DNA from: DATHBD01 sp035296325
Lineage (GTDB): Bacteria > Actinomycetota > Actinomycetes > Mycobacteriales > Micromonosporaceae
Direction of reading: 5' to 3'
Assembly (NCBI GenBank): GCA_035296325.1
Contig: DATHBD010000023.1
Coordinates: forward strand, 62,001-126,000
DNA length: 64,000 nucleotides
Part shown: positions 25,073 through 33,319 of the stretch, one piece after another
Layout: each line of letters begins with the position of its first letter
Numbering within the stretch: the first letter of the stretch is position 1
The notes under the pieces: model-generated
Database searches by the model: none
What the model saw: only the letters and a program-made list of their open reading frames with translations
Told to the model about the DNA's origin: nothing
Made by a program: the position numbers and the translations under genes

Positions 25073-25578
25073 ATCTGCCTCCCGGTGGAGAAGACCAGCG
25101 AGGCGGGCAGCGCGGAGCGAAGCGTCGCCAACGCATGGGAAATGTGGCTGCGGACGGTGACCGGTCGACATCCCAGGATCTCGGCGATCTGCTCGTCGTC
25201 GAGATCCTCGTAGAACCGCAGCGCGATGGCGGCGCGTTGCCTCGCCGGCAGCGTGGCGAGCACCCGCAGCACCGCGTCCCGTTCGGCGTGGGCGTGGGTC
25301 TGGTCCAGCTGTGCCGGGGTCAGATCGGCGAGTGACTCGCCGGACACCGGCACCACACGGGATGCCCGACGCCGTCGCCAGGACAGGAACTCGTTGACCA
25401 CCATCCGCTTGACGTACTGCTCGGGTGCGTCGAGTCCGCCAATGCGGGCCCACCGGGCATGCGCCCGCACCAGAACGTCCTGGGCGATGTCCTCGGCCAG
25501 GTGCGGATCGCACGTCACCACCGTGGCGTAGCGCACGATGGCGCCCAGCCGAGTGGCTATGAACTCGTCGAACGTCAC
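25069..25578 (-). CDS. SigE-type group IV RNA polymerase sigma factor
   Basis: 169 residues. Region 2 (FDEFIATRLGAIVRYATVVTCDPHLAEDIAQDVLVRAHARWARIGGLDAPEQYVKRMVVNEFLSWRRRR) and region 4 (VLRVLATLPARQRAAIALRFYEDLDDEQIAEILGCRPVTVRSHISHALATLR) are both complete. The wording is that of the actinobacterial SigE70/SigE-like family. It is coupled to the membrane protein downstream, which probably holds it inactive until an envelope signal arrives. Confidence 0.9.
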   Translation of the reverse strand: MTFDEFIATRLGAIVRYATVVTCDPHLAEDIAQDVLVRAHARWARIGGLDAPEQYVKRMVVNEFLSWRRRRASRVVPVSGESLADLTPAQLDQTHAHAERDAVLRVLATLPARQRAAIALRFYEDLDDEQIAEILGCRPVTVRSHISHALATLRSALPASLVFSTGRQM

Positions 25579-25659
25579 GTTCCACGCCTTCCCGCCGGAG
25601 TCGAATCAGTCGTACCTGAAACGCCGGTGGCGGGCCCGTTCGTGGAGACCGGAGTTCAG

Positions 25660-26400
25660 CTACTTCTGCGGCAGCGCGGTCCTGCGGTAGGCCAGCAGGG
25701 CGATGACCAGGGCGAGCAGCCCGGTGATCAGGGCGGCGACACCGAGCAGAACCGGCAGGGTCTGGTCGGTGGCCTCCCGATCGGCGGGCGTGGCGGCGGT
25801 GGTGTCTCCGGCCGGGACGGCGGGAGCGCTCGTGCTGCCCTTCTTCGCCAGCGTGAGGACCGGTGCCGGGTGCTCGGGCTCGGCACCGGCCGCCGGCTCC
25901 TCGATCCACCGGACGATCTCGCCGTCGGAGTATGTCTGCAGCGCCTTGAAGACCAGCTCGTCGCGCTCCGGGAGCGGCCCGACGGAGACGTCGAACTCCT
26001 GGAACTGGCCGGGCTTGATCGCGGTGTCCGGGCCAGCCGTCCAGGTGATCTTCGTGATTGCCTCGGTGAGCTCGCCGTCATCCGTCTTCACCGGAGTGGC
26101 GAGCTTGGTCTTGTCGGCCTGTGCCGTCCACCCGCCGACCGGCTTGACCGACACCGATGCGATCGGGGTGTCGGTGGGTAGGTTCACCTCGACCTTCGTG
26201 GTCGAGGCCGTGTCCTTCTCGTTGGGCACCCGGAACGTCAGCTTGGTGTAACCGCCCTGGGTCGCGTTGGCCGAACTCACTGTGACGTGCGCCGAGGCCG
26301 GTCCGGCGGTGAGCAGCAGTGCCGCCACCGTGGATGCCAGGCTGGCTGCGGCGCCGATGGCCACGTGGCGGCGTCGGCCGTGGGAACGGGGGCTGCGCAT
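25660..26400 (-). CDS. YcnI-family (DUF1775) copper-associated membrane protein
   Basis: 246 residues. The basic N-terminus and hydrophobic helix end at GPASAHVTVSS; the histidine directly after the predicted cleavage site (H38) is the copper ligand conserved in YcnI proteins. The DUF1775 beta domain follows (KLTFRVPNEKDTASTTKVEVNLPTDTPIASVSVKPVGGW, ITWTAGPDTAIKPGQFQEFDVSVGPLP, DGEIVRWIEEP). A C-terminal membrane helix (TLPVLLGVAALITGLLALVIALLAYRR) anchors it. ATG 26400 is preferred over 26415 because of the GAGGAG site 8 bases upstream. An ECF-type promoter (26450-26477) precedes it, matching the one before the anti-sigma/copC genes. Confidence 0.9.
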   Translation of the reverse strand: MRSPRSHGRRRHVAIGAAASLASTVAALLLTAGPASAHVTVSSANATQGGYTKLTFRVPNEKDTASTTKVEVNLPTDTPIASVSVKPVGGWTAQADKTKLATPVKTDDGELTEAITKITWTAGPDTAIKPGQFQEFDVSVGPLPERDELVFKALQTYSDGEIVRWIEEPAAGAEPEHPAPVLTLAKKGSTSAPAVPAGDTTAATPADREATDQTLPVLLGVAALITGLLALVIALLAYRRTALPQK

Positions 26401-26444
26401 CCGGGTACTCCTCATCGTCGAAGCGATCCGCTGACATGCGGTCG

Positions 26445-27632
26445 TCAGATAGTCGCCGCCCGGTCCGCCGAAGTTCCCGGCACTTCGGGCGGAGCCGTTC
26501 CCGACGACACTTCGGCGGTGTCCGATTCCCGGTGCGGGGTGCTGTCACGGTACATCCGGATGGCGCACGCGCCGGTCAGGCCGGTCGCGCCGGCGAGCGT
26601 GACGGCCACCAGCCACCGGGCCCAGCCCGCGTCGACCGGCACCGGCGCCACGGAGTGGGCGAACACGGCGGCGTTGCCGAGGCCGGCCATCACCGCGACG
26701 CAGGCGCCGGCCAGCGCCAGCGCGAAGTCAGCCGCGGCCCGCCGGGCCAGCGCGGCCGCGCTCGCGGCCAGGGCGGCGAGCCCGGTCAGGATCGGCCAGA
26801 GCTGGGACAGCACCGCGGCGACCGTGCCCGCGGCGCCGGGCGTGGCGATGTGCGCCGCCACCATGCCGGCATAGCTGAGCGCGCCGAGGCCGGCGACGGC
26901 GCTGACCGCCGCGAGGGCGTACCGGAGCAGCGTGGCGCTGCGCGCGCCCGGTGCCGTTCGGGCCAGGCCGAGTCCGGTCACGGCGAGTGCCGCCAGCCCG
27001 ATCCCACCCCACCAGTTGACCGACACCGGCGGAGGTAGCCACTCCAGGCTGCCGGTGATCGCCGCTTCGGGGTCCCCGGGGCGGTCCCCGAGTCGCAACG
27101 GAACGGACCAGTCGCGGATGTGCGCCCGGCGATCCGGATGCTGCAGGACCGGGGGTGGCGGCCTGCCGTGCCAGACCGTGCGGTGATCGTGCCAGCGGGC
27201 CGTCCGGCTGCCCGACACGCGCCGCCACCGGGGTGCCGCCGCGGCGTCTGCGTGCGCGCTGGCCGGATTCCCCGGCTGGTCCACGTAGAGCGACGGCGCG
27301 CGGGTGTTGTGCCAGACCCCGTCGGTGCGCACCTGGAGCAGCGGCTCGTCCTGATATCCGACCACCTCGACCGTCTCACCGATCGTGCTGGTCAGCTCGA
27401 GCTGGGAGTTGTCGGCCACGAAGCGGACGGTGAGGCCGGGCAGGGCCGGCGTGACTCCGCGGACCGACGTGCGGTAGTCCGTCGCGGCCGGCACGCCGGC
27501 CGGGTGCGCAGCCGCCGGCAGCGCCGCCATCAGGATCAGCCCGAGCGTGGCAAGCCCGGTCAGCACGGTGCCGACCAATGTCCGGCGGACCGGTGGAGCC
27601 GTCCAGCCGGCCGATCCGCCCCGCCCGGTCAT
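26445..27632 (-). CDS. Secreted/multi-pass membrane protein of the copper module
   Basis: 395 residues, family not recognised. A signal peptide (TLVGTVLTGLATLGLILMAALPAAAHPAG) again places a histidine next to the cleavage site. The ~180-residue extracytoplasmic region holds a histidine-rich stretch (RWHDHRTVWHGRPPPPVLQHPDRRAHIRDW) suited to metal binding. About five membrane helices follow (IGLAALAVTGLGL, LLRYALAAVSAVAGLGAL, GTVAAVLSQLWPILTGLAAL, DFALALAGACVAVMAGLG, WLVAVTLAGATGLTGACA). ATG 27632 overlaps the sigma factor stop by one base. The neighbours are YcnI, an ECF sigma pair and CopC, so a role in copper acquisition or loading is likely, but inferred. Confidence 0.72.
   Translation of the reverse strand: MTGRGGSAGWTAPPVRRTLVGTVLTGLATLGLILMAALPAAAHPAGVPAATDYRTSVRGVTPALPGLTVRFVADNSQLELTSTIGETVEVVGYQDEPLLQVRTDGVWHNTRAPSLYVDQPGNPASAHADAAAAPRWRRVSGSRTARWHDHRTVWHGRPPPPVLQHPDRRAHIRDWSVPLRLGDRPGDPEAAITGSLEWLPPPVSVNWWGGIGLAALAVTGLGLARTAPGARSATLLRYALAAVSAVAGLGALSYAGMVAAHIATPGAAGTVAAVLSQLWPILTGLAALAASAAALARRAAADFALALAGACVAVMAGLGNAAVFAHSVAPVPVDAGWARWLVAVTLAGATGLTGACAIRMYRDSTPHRESDTAEVSSGTAPPEVPGTSADRAATI
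26450..26477 (-). promoter_or_regulatory. ECF-type promoter of the ycnI-like gene
   Basis: GGAAC (26477-26473), 17 bases, CGACTA (26455-26450) followed by TC. Identical spacing and elements occur at 28263-28290, making these two a matched pair. It overlaps the 3' end of the preceding gene. Confidence 0.65.
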
Positions 27633-28219
27633 CAGCTGGCCTGCGCCGCCCGGTAGGCCGCGACCAGGTCCGAGCGGCACCGGGCGACCCGTGACCGGAT
27701 GGTGCCGACCGGGATCTGCTCGACCGCCGCGGCCTCGGCGTAGGAGAGGCCGAGCAGCTGGGTCAGCACGAACGCGACGCGCCGCTCGGTCGGCAGCCGC
27801 TCGAGGAGCTCCGCGACGGCGAGGAGCCCGGAGGCGTCCGGGACGTCGGGCTGCTCGGCCGCCGCGGCGCGTTCCTGGAGGCGGCGCAGCCGCGTGGCGG
27901 CGCGGATGTGGTCGGCGCAGGCACGCCGGCAGATCGCCAGGAGCCAGGTCCGGGCGCTGGCCCGACCGGCGAACTCGGGGAGGGCCCGGAACGCGCGCAG
28001 GTAGGTGTCCTGGGTGACGTCGTCCGCCGCCTGCGCGCCGACCAGTGCCACCGCGAATCGCCACACCTCGACCTGGGTCGCCCGGATCAGGGCTTCGGTG
28101 GCGTCGGGATCGCCGTCGCGGGCGCGCAGCGCGACCGCCGTGACCGGATCCCCGGGTGGGGCTGAAGGTGGCACGGTACCGCCGGCCGGGACATCGATGC
28201 CGTCGGACCTCACGATCAC
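27632..28219 (-). CDS. ECF RNA polymerase sigma factor of the copper module
   Basis: 195 residues. Region 2: ALIRATQVEVWRFAVALVGAQAADDVTQDTYLRAFRALPEFAGRASARTWLLAICRRACADHIR. Region 4: LLAVAELLERLPTERRVAFVLTQLLGLSYAEAAAVEQIPVGTIRSRVARCRSDLVAAYR. This is a standard ECF layout, with a short divergent zinc anti-sigma gene starting 79 bases away. Two GTG codons (28219, 28213) are possible starts. It most likely recognises the paired GGAAC-N17-CGACTA sites and so controls the copper genes on both sides. Confidence 0.9.
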   Translation of the reverse strand: MIVRSDGIDVPAGGTVPPSAPPGDPVTAVALRARDGDPDATEALIRATQVEVWRFAVALVGAQAADDVTQDTYLRAFRALPEFAGRASARTWLLAICRRACADHIRAATRLRRLQERAAAAEQPDVPDASGLLAVAELLERLPTERRVAFVLTQLLGLSYAEAAAVEQIPVGTIRSRVARCRSDLVAAYRAAQAS

Positions 28220-28262
28220 CGAGCGTACTTCGACCGCCGGCCAGGGCCGGAACCCGCCTCGC

Positions 28263-28290
28263 GGAACTATCCGACCGTTTCCGACGACTA
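28263..28290 (+). promoter_or_regulatory. ECF-type promoter of the anti-sigma/copC operon
   Basis: GGAAC (28263-28267), 17 bases, CGACTA (28285-28290). The ATG at 28298 is only 7 bases after the -10, so the transcript is probably leaderless or nearly so. Confidence 0.65.
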
Positions 28291-28297
28291 CCCGGGT

Positions 28298-28981
28298 ATG
28301 CAGTGTGACGACGTACGGGAAGCACTCTCCGCGCGGATCGACGGTGAACCGGCCGGCGTGCCGCCGGACCGGCTCGACGCGCACCTGGCCGGGTGTGGCG
28401 GGTGCCGGTCCTGGCTGGTCGGCGCGGAGCAGGTCACGCGACTGTCCCGGCTGCGATCGCTCCAGGTGCCCGACCTGACGGCCGGCATCGTGGCGGCCGT
28501 CACGGCCGACGCGGACGCCCGCCGGGCCGCCGAAGGCCCGGCTCGCCGGCCGGGGGAGCACGAGGTGGTTCCGCGAACGGACCGACCCGCGTCCGCCGCC
28601 CGCGACGGCCGGCGGCAGGTACTCCGGCTCGCGGTTGCCGCCGTGGCCGTCGCCCAGCTGCTGCTGGTGGTGCCCACCCTGCTCTCCTCGCTCGGGCTGG
28701 CCCTGCCCGCGCACACGCGGCACGAGTTGGCCATCTTCGACACCGCGCTCGCGGCCGGGCTGCTGCTGGCGGCGTGGCGGCCCGCGCTCGCCCGGGCGTA
28801 CCTCCCGATCGTGTGGATTGTCGCCGGAGGCCTGGCAACGACCGCGCTTGTGGATATGGTGCATGGCACGACGACCCTGGCAGAGGAGACCGGTCATTTG
28901 ATCGCGGTGGTGCAGGCGGCGCTGCTGTGGGGGCTCAGCCGAAGCGGCGAACCGCTCCGCCGCGCCGCCCTGGCCGGCTGA
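28298..28981 (+). CDS. Zinc-binding anti-sigma factor (zf-HC2) with membrane helices
   Basis: 227 residues. The N-terminal HxxxCxxC zinc anti-sigma motif is complete: C3, H29, C33, C36 (DDVREALSARIDGE...DAHLAGCGGCRSW). After an Arg/Pro-rich linker come about four hydrophobic segments (VLRLAVAAVAVAQLLLVVPTLL, LAIFDTALAAGLLLAAW, YLPIVWIVAGGLATTALVDM, GHLIAVVQAALLWGL), so the sensor part is in the membrane. It is divergent from its presumed partner sigma gene and 3 bases upstream of copC. The signal is probably copper state or redox, through the cysteine centre; this is inference. Confidence 0.88.
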   Translation: MQCDDVREALSARIDGEPAGVPPDRLDAHLAGCGGCRSWLVGAEQVTRLSRLRSLQVPDLTAGIVAAVTADADARRAAEGPARRPGEHEVVPRTDRPASAARDGRRQVLRLAVAAVAVAQLLLVVPTLLSSLGLALPAHTRHELAIFDTALAAGLLLAAWRPALARAYLPIVWIVAGGLATTALVDMVHGTTTLAEETGHLIAVVQAALLWGLSRSGEPLRRAALAG

Positions 28982-28984
28982 CCC

Positions 28985-29590
28985 ATGGACCTGGTCGGAC
29001 CCGCCCGAGCCGCGCTCCGCGGCGTGCTCGTGATCACGGCGATCCTCGCGGTGGTCCTCCTGCCGGGGCCCGCCTGGGCACACACCCGACTGGTCGGCAC
29101 CACGCCGGCCGGCACGGCGACGGTCACCGACCCGATCGGGGAGGTGACGCTGACCTTCAACGCGCCGCCGCGCCAGCGCTTCGGCGTGGTCACGGTCCGG
29201 GCCGCCGACGGCACCTCGTACAGCGACGGGGCGCTCCGCGTGGTCGACGCCACCGTGCATCAGCCGGTGCGCCCGTTGGTATCCGGCTCGTACACGGTCG
29301 CCTGGCGGGTGGTCTCCGGCGATGACCACCCGGTGCAGGGCGAGTTCGCCTTCACGGTGGCACTGCCCGCGTCGGCCCCCACCGCGCCGGCCCCCACCGC
29401 GCCGTCGGGCGCTGCAACCGCGACGCCGGACCCGTCGATCGAGGCCGTCGCGCCGCTGCTCCCCGCCCAGGAGAACGGCCGATGGGCGTTCGCGATACTG
29501 GTCGGCATCGCCGGTGCGGTGTTCGCCGGCCTGTTCGTCCGGCGCCGGCGCCATACCGCAACTGCGGCGAGCGACTCGTCAGGCTCATAG
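28985..29590 (+). CDS. copC: CopC-domain copper-binding protein with C-terminal membrane anchor
   Basis: 201 residues. The signal peptide ends at PAWAHTRLVGTTPA; H33 next to the cleavage site is the N-terminal Cu(II) ligand of CopC. The domain continues with VTLTFNAPPRQRFGVVTV and ends with the conserved GSYTVAWRVVSGDDHPVQGEFAFTV, whose Asp/His complete the Cu(II) site. A Pro/Ala-rich stalk and a C-terminal helix (WAFAILVGIAGAVFAGLFV) tether it to the membrane. No CopD domain is fused; the adjacent 395-residue membrane protein may play that part. Confidence 0.92.
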   Translation: MDLVGPARAALRGVLVITAILAVVLLPGPAWAHTRLVGTTPAGTATVTDPIGEVTLTFNAPPRQRFGVVTVRAADGTSYSDGALRVVDATVHQPVRPLVSGSYTVAWRVVSGDDHPVQGEFAFTVALPASAPTAPAPTAPSGAATATPDPSIEAVAPLLPAQENGRWAFAILVGIAGAVFAGLFVRRRRHTATAASDSSGS

Positions 29591-29612
29591 CGATTGCTAG
29601 CGTGAAACCGCG

Positions 29613-29641
29613 TTGATCCTCGCTTGTGCGGTGGCTAGACT
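29613..29641 (+). promoter_or_regulatory. Promoter of the molybdate operon
   Basis: TTGATC (29613-29618), 17 bases, TAGACT (29636-29641). The GTG start of the first gene at 29648 is where transcription should begin, implying a leaderless message. Confidence 0.6.
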
Positions 29642-29647
29642 CCCCGG

Positions 29648-30043
29648 GTGGCGTCGTTTCGCATCGGTGAGGCTGCCGACCTTCTCGGTGTCAGTGTCGA
29701 CACGGTCCGCCGGTGGGTGGACGGTGGACGGTTGCCCGCGTCGCGCGACGATCACGGCCATCGGCTGATCGCCGGCGGCGATCTCGCGGCGTACGCGCGC
29801 AGTCTCGGCAGCGCCGAGGAAGCGGCCGGGGCGAGTCGATCCTCGGCCCGCAACCGCCTGCGCGGCATTGTCACCGCGGTGACGAAGGACGGTGTGATGG
29901 CCCAGGTGGAGTTGCAGGCAGGTCCGTTCCGGATGGTGTCGTTGATGAGCCGGGAAGCGGTCGATGCGCTCGGGCTGACCGTCGGGTCGGTCGCCGTGGC
30001 CGTGATCAAGTCGACAAACGTCGTGGTGGAGCTGGCCCGGTGA
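29648..30043 (+). CDS. Molybdate-responsive regulator: excisionase-type HTH plus TOBE (Mop) domain
   Basis: 131 residues. Residues ~3-55 form a MerR/excisionase-type winged helix (FRIGEAADLLGVSVDTVRRWVDGGRLPASRDDHGHRLI). Residues ~68-131 are a single Mop/TOBE molybdate-binding domain (SARNRLRGIVTAVTKDGVMAQVELQAGPFRMVSLMSREAVDALGLTVGSVAVAVIKSTNVVVEL). This small HTH-TOBE fusion commonly heads actinobacterial modABC operons and probably represses them when molybdate is bound. GTG start; its stop overlaps the modA start (GTGA). Confidence 0.88.
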   Translation: MASFRIGEAADLLGVSVDTVRRWVDGGRLPASRDDHGHRLIAGGDLAAYARSLGSAEEAAGASRSSARNRLRGIVTAVTKDGVMAQVELQAGPFRMVSLMSREAVDALGLTVGSVAVAVIKSTNVVVELAR

Positions 30044-30798
30044 GGCGGCTGATCACGGCCCTGGCCCTGGCCCTGGCCGTGGGCGGGCTGCTGCTGTCCG
30101 GCTGCGGCGGTACGACGTCGAACGCCGCACCGCAGCAGCGCACCGTGACCGTCTTCGCCGCGGCGTCGCTCACCGAGGTGTTCACCCGCATCGGCCGGGA
30201 CTTCGCGGCGGCAACGCCCGGCACGTCGGTGCGGTTCTCCTTCGGCGGCAGTTCCACGCTGGCGCAGCAGATCAGCGCCGGCGCACCCGCCGATGTCTTC
30301 GCCGCGGCCAGCCCTGCGGTGATGGCGCAGGTCACCGACGCCACCGACCCGGTCGTGTTCGCCCGCAACCAGCTGGTCGTCGCGGTCGGCAAGGGCAATC
30401 CGCACCGGTTGTCCACCCTGGCCGACCTGGTCCGGCCCGGCCTCAAGGTCGCCGTCTGCGCGGCGCAGGTGCCGTGCGGCAGCGCCGCGGCCACCGCGCT
30501 GGCCACCGCGGGTCTCCGGCTCACCCCGGTCACCTACGAGCAGGACGTCAAGGCCGCCCTGACCAAGGTGCGGCTGGGCGAGGTGGACGCCGCGCTGGTG
30601 TACCGGACCGACGTCCGGGCGGCCGCCGCCGACGTGGACGGCGTGGAGTTTCCGGAGTCCGCCGCCGCCATCAACGACTACCCGATCGCGGTGCTGCGCG
30701 ATGCGCCCGAGGCGGTGACGGCGCAGGCCTTCGTGGCGTACGTGCGCTCCGGCCCGGCCCGTACGGTCCTCAGCGACGCGGGATTCCAGACGCCGTGA
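30040..30798 (+). CDS. modA: Molybdate ABC transporter substrate-binding lipoprotein
   Basis: 252 residues. Signal peptide with lipobox LLLSGCGG, then the ModA fold: VTVFAAASLTEVFTRIGRDFAAATPGTSVRFSFGGSSTLAQQISAGAPADVFAAAS, FARNQLVVAVGKGNPHRLSTLADL, and ALTKVRLGEVDAALVYRTDV. It captures molybdate (or tungstate) outside the membrane. GTG 30040 and GTGA overlap with modB indicate tight coupling. Confidence 0.95.
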   Translation: MRRLITALALALAVGGLLLSGCGGTTSNAAPQQRTVTVFAAASLTEVFTRIGRDFAAATPGTSVRFSFGGSSTLAQQISAGAPADVFAAASPAVMAQVTDATDPVVFARNQLVVAVGKGNPHRLSTLADLVRPGLKVAVCAAQVPCGSAAATALATAGLRLTPVTYEQDVKAALTKVRLGEVDAALVYRTDVRAAAADVDGVEFPESAAAINDYPIAVLRDAPEAVTAQAFVAYVRSGPARTVLSDAGFQTP

Positions 30799-31619
30799 GG
30801 CTCAGGTTCGGCGGTGACCGGCCGCGGCGTCGGCGTCGCGGCTCAGGGGCGCCGGTCGCGCTGCTGATCCCCGGCATCGCCGGGTTGGTGTTCCTGCTCC
30901 TGCCCGTGGTCGGGCTGCTCGTCCGGGCCCCGTGGGCGACCCTGCCGCAGCGCCTCGCCGCGCCGGCGGTCACCGAGGCGCTGCGGTTGTCCGTGCTCAC
31001 CGCCACCCTGGCCACGGTGGGTTGCGTGGTCCTCGGCGTCCCGCTCGCCTGGCTGCTGGCCCGCACCGCGTTCCCCGGCCGCCGGCTGGTCCGGGCGCTG
31101 GTGATCCTCCCGCTGGTGTTGCCACCGGTGGTGGGCGGTGTCGCGCTGCTCCTGGTGTTCGGGCGGCGCGGGCTGGTCGGCGGGTGGCTGGACGCCACCT
31201 TCGACATCACGCTGCCGTTCAGCACCGCCGGTGTGGTGATCGCTGAGGCGTTCGTCGCGATGCCGTTCCTGGTGATCAGCGTGGAGGGGGCGCTGCGCGC
31301 GGCTGACCCGCGGTACGAGGAGGCGGCCGCGACGCTGGGCGCCTCCCGGTGGCTGGCGTTCCGCCGGGTCACGCTGCCGCTGGTGGCGCCCGGTGTGGCG
31401 GCCGGTACGGTGCTCTGCTGGGCGCGTGCCCTGGGGGAGTTCGGAGCGACGATCACGTTCGCCGGCAGCTTCCCCGGCCGGACCGAGACCATGCCGATGG
31501 CGGTCTACGCCGCACTCGACACCGATCCACCGGCGGCGATCGTCCTGAGTCTGGTGCTGCTCGCGGTATCCGTGGTCCTGCTGGTCAGCCTGCGCGAACG
31601 ATGGCTCGCGACGCCGTGA
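30795..31619 (+). CDS. modB: Molybdate ABC transporter permease
   Basis: 274 residues with six hydrophobic segments (LLIPGIAGLVFLLLPVVGLL, LTATLATVGCVVLGVPLAWLLA, LVILPLVLPPVVGGVALLLV, AGVVIAEAFVAMPFLVIS, and two near the C-terminus). The permease EAA loop is EEAAATLGASRWLAFRRVTLPLVAPG, the contact with the ATPase. It forms the membrane channel for molybdate. Confidence 0.95.
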   Translation: MRLRFGGDRPRRRRRGSGAPVALLIPGIAGLVFLLLPVVGLLVRAPWATLPQRLAAPAVTEALRLSVLTATLATVGCVVLGVPLAWLLARTAFPGRRLVRALVILPLVLPPVVGGVALLLVFGRRGLVGGWLDATFDITLPFSTAGVVIAEAFVAMPFLVISVEGALRAADPRYEEAAATLGASRWLAFRRVTLPLVAPGVAAGTVLCWARALGEFGATITFAGSFPGRTETMPMAVYAALDTDPPAAIVLSLVLLAVSVVLLVSLRERWLATP

Positions 31620-32680
31620 GTGCCGGCGCCGGGCTGCACGCCCATCTCGTGGTGGCGCGCGTGGCCTTCACGCTGGACGTCACGCTCACCGCAGGGCCGG
31701 GCGAGGTGGTGGCCGTGCTCGGCCCGAACGGTGCGGGCAAGACGACGGCGCTGCGCTCCCTCGCCGGTCTGCTGCCCCTGACCGGCGGTCGCCTGGTGCT
31801 CGACGGCACCCCGCTGGACGACCCGGGGCAGGGTGGCTGGGTGGCGCCGCAGCACCGGCCGGTCGGCGTGGTGTTCCAGGACTACCTGCTCTTTCCGCAC
31901 CTCAGCGCCCGGGACAACGTCGCCTTCGGGCTGCGCTGCGCCGGCGTCGGCCGGGCCGCCGCACGGGCCAGGGCGCAGGAGTGGCTGGGTCGGGTGGGGC
32001 TGGCCGACTGCGCGGGCAGCCGCCCGTCCCAGCTCTCCGGTGGGCAGGCCCAGCGGGTGGCGCTGGCCCGCGCGCTCGCCGTCGCCCCCCGCCTGCTCCT
32101 GCTCGACGAGCCGCTCGCCGCGCTGGACGCACAGACCCGGCCCCGGGTCCGGGCCGACCTGGGCGCGCACCTGGCCGCGCACGACGGCGTGACGGTGCTG
32201 GTGACGCACGACCCGCTCGACGCGATGGTGCTGGCCGACCGGATCGTGGTGATCGAACAGGGACGGATCGTCCAGGAGGGCACCCCCGCCGAGATCACCG
32301 GCCACCCGCGGACGGAGTACGTGGCGCGCCTGGCCGGGCTCAACCTCTACGCCGGGCGCGGCCGCGGCCGCGTCGTCGAACTCGCCGACGGGTTCGCCCT
32401 GACCGTGGCGGACCCGATCGAGGGCGACGCGTTCGTCGCGTTCCCGCCGGCAGCGGTGGCGCTGCACCGCACCCGACCCGATGGCAGCCCGCGCAACGTC
32501 TGGCCAGCCACGGTGGACGGCGTGGAGCAGCACGGCGACAGCATCCGGGTGCACCTGAGCGGCGTGATCGGGGTGGCCGCCGACGTCACCCCGGCCGCCG
32601 CCAGCGACCTGCGGCTGGCGACCGGCACGCCGGTGTGGGCCGTGGTCAAGGCGGCCGAAACCCGCGCCTACCCGCGCTGA
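31616..32680 (+). CDS. modC: Molybdate ABC transporter ATP-binding protein
   Basis: 354 residues. Walker A GPNGAGKTT, Q-loop VVFQDYLLFPHLSARDNVAFGLR, signature LSGGQAQRVALARAL, Walker B LLLLDEPLAALD, H-loop VTHDPLDAM. A C-terminal TOBE/Mop-like extension (~residues 270-354) may sense molybdate. GTG 31616 gives the GTGA overlap seen through this operon; ATG 31601 in frame is an alternative. Confidence 0.94.
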   Translation: MSAGAGLHAHLVVARVAFTLDVTLTAGPGEVVAVLGPNGAGKTTALRSLAGLLPLTGGRLVLDGTPLDDPGQGGWVAPQHRPVGVVFQDYLLFPHLSARDNVAFGLRCAGVGRAAARARAQEWLGRVGLADCAGSRPSQLSGGQAQRVALARALAVAPRLLLLDEPLAALDAQTRPRVRADLGAHLAAHDGVTVLVTHDPLDAMVLADRIVVIEQGRIVQEGTPAEITGHPRTEYVARLAGLNLYAGRGRGRVVELADGFALTVADPIEGDAFVAFPPAAVALHRTRPDGSPRNVWPATVDGVEQHGDSIRVHLSGVIGVAADVTPAAASDLRLATGTPVWAVVKAAETRAYPR

Positions 32681-32690
32681 GCCGGCTGGG

Positions 32691-33215
32691 CTACGACTGT
32701 CGGGCGTGCCGGCGCCGGCGGCGCAACGGAACGATGTACCACAGGGTGACGAAAAGGACGGCGAGCGAGCCGGTGATCACGCCGGCGGTGGCCGTGTTCA
32801 CCACCACGTCGACGATCAGGTAGATGGCACCGAGCACGGCGATGAACAGGAACACCAGGCCGGTGGCGGCGAACCGGCTCGCCGACTGGACGAGCTGCCG
32901 TTTCAGCCCTTGCGCGAACATGATCCGGTGATGGCTCACCGGAGCGACCAGGCAGGCCATCGCCACCGCGGTGCAGATCACGGTGGTCAGGTAGACGACC
33001 TTGTCCTCGGCCTGCACCGCGGAGAACCGCTCGGTGAACGGGAGGGTCAGCAGGAACGCGAAGAGTATCTGCACGCCGGTCTGCGCCACGCGCAGCTCCT
33101 GGAGCAGCTCGTTGAAGTTGCGGTCGGCGCGCTCGGCCTCCGTCTCGCGCCGGCCGTCGTGCGCGGAGCCGGACCCCTCACCCGCGCCGCGGTCATTGAT
33201 CGTTGTACCTCTCAT
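32691..33215 (-). CDS. DUF6328-like four-helix membrane protein
   Basis: 174 residues. An acidic/Arg-rich N-terminus with NFNELLQELRVAQTGVQILFAFLLTLPFTERFSAV is followed by four hydrophobic helices (VVYLTTVICTAVAMACLVAPV, FAATGLVFLFIAVLGAIYLIVDVV, VITGSLAVLFVTLWYIVPL). The ELLQELRVAQTGVQILFAFLL start is characteristic of a widespread actinobacterial uncharacterised family. Convergent with modC, 10 bases apart. Function unknown. Confidence 0.78.
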   Translation of the reverse strand: MRGTTINDRGAGEGSGSAHDGRRETEAERADRNFNELLQELRVAQTGVQILFAFLLTLPFTERFSAVQAEDKVVYLTTVICTAVAMACLVAPVSHHRIMFAQGLKRQLVQSASRFAATGLVFLFIAVLGAIYLIVDVVVNTATAGVITGSLAVLFVTLWYIVPLRRRRRHARQS

Positions 33216-33319
33216 GGCACGCCAGCGTAGATCCCACCCACCCGTCCGGACCGCGGCGGTACGTTCTAGGCTCGCTGAACCGGCCCGGCACGGCGCCGGA
33301 TCTATCTCGGGAGTCCGCC

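Noticed and set aside
25579..25659. ECF promoter before the SigE-type gene
   Set aside because: No GGAAC-type element with a suitable -10 was found in the short gap.
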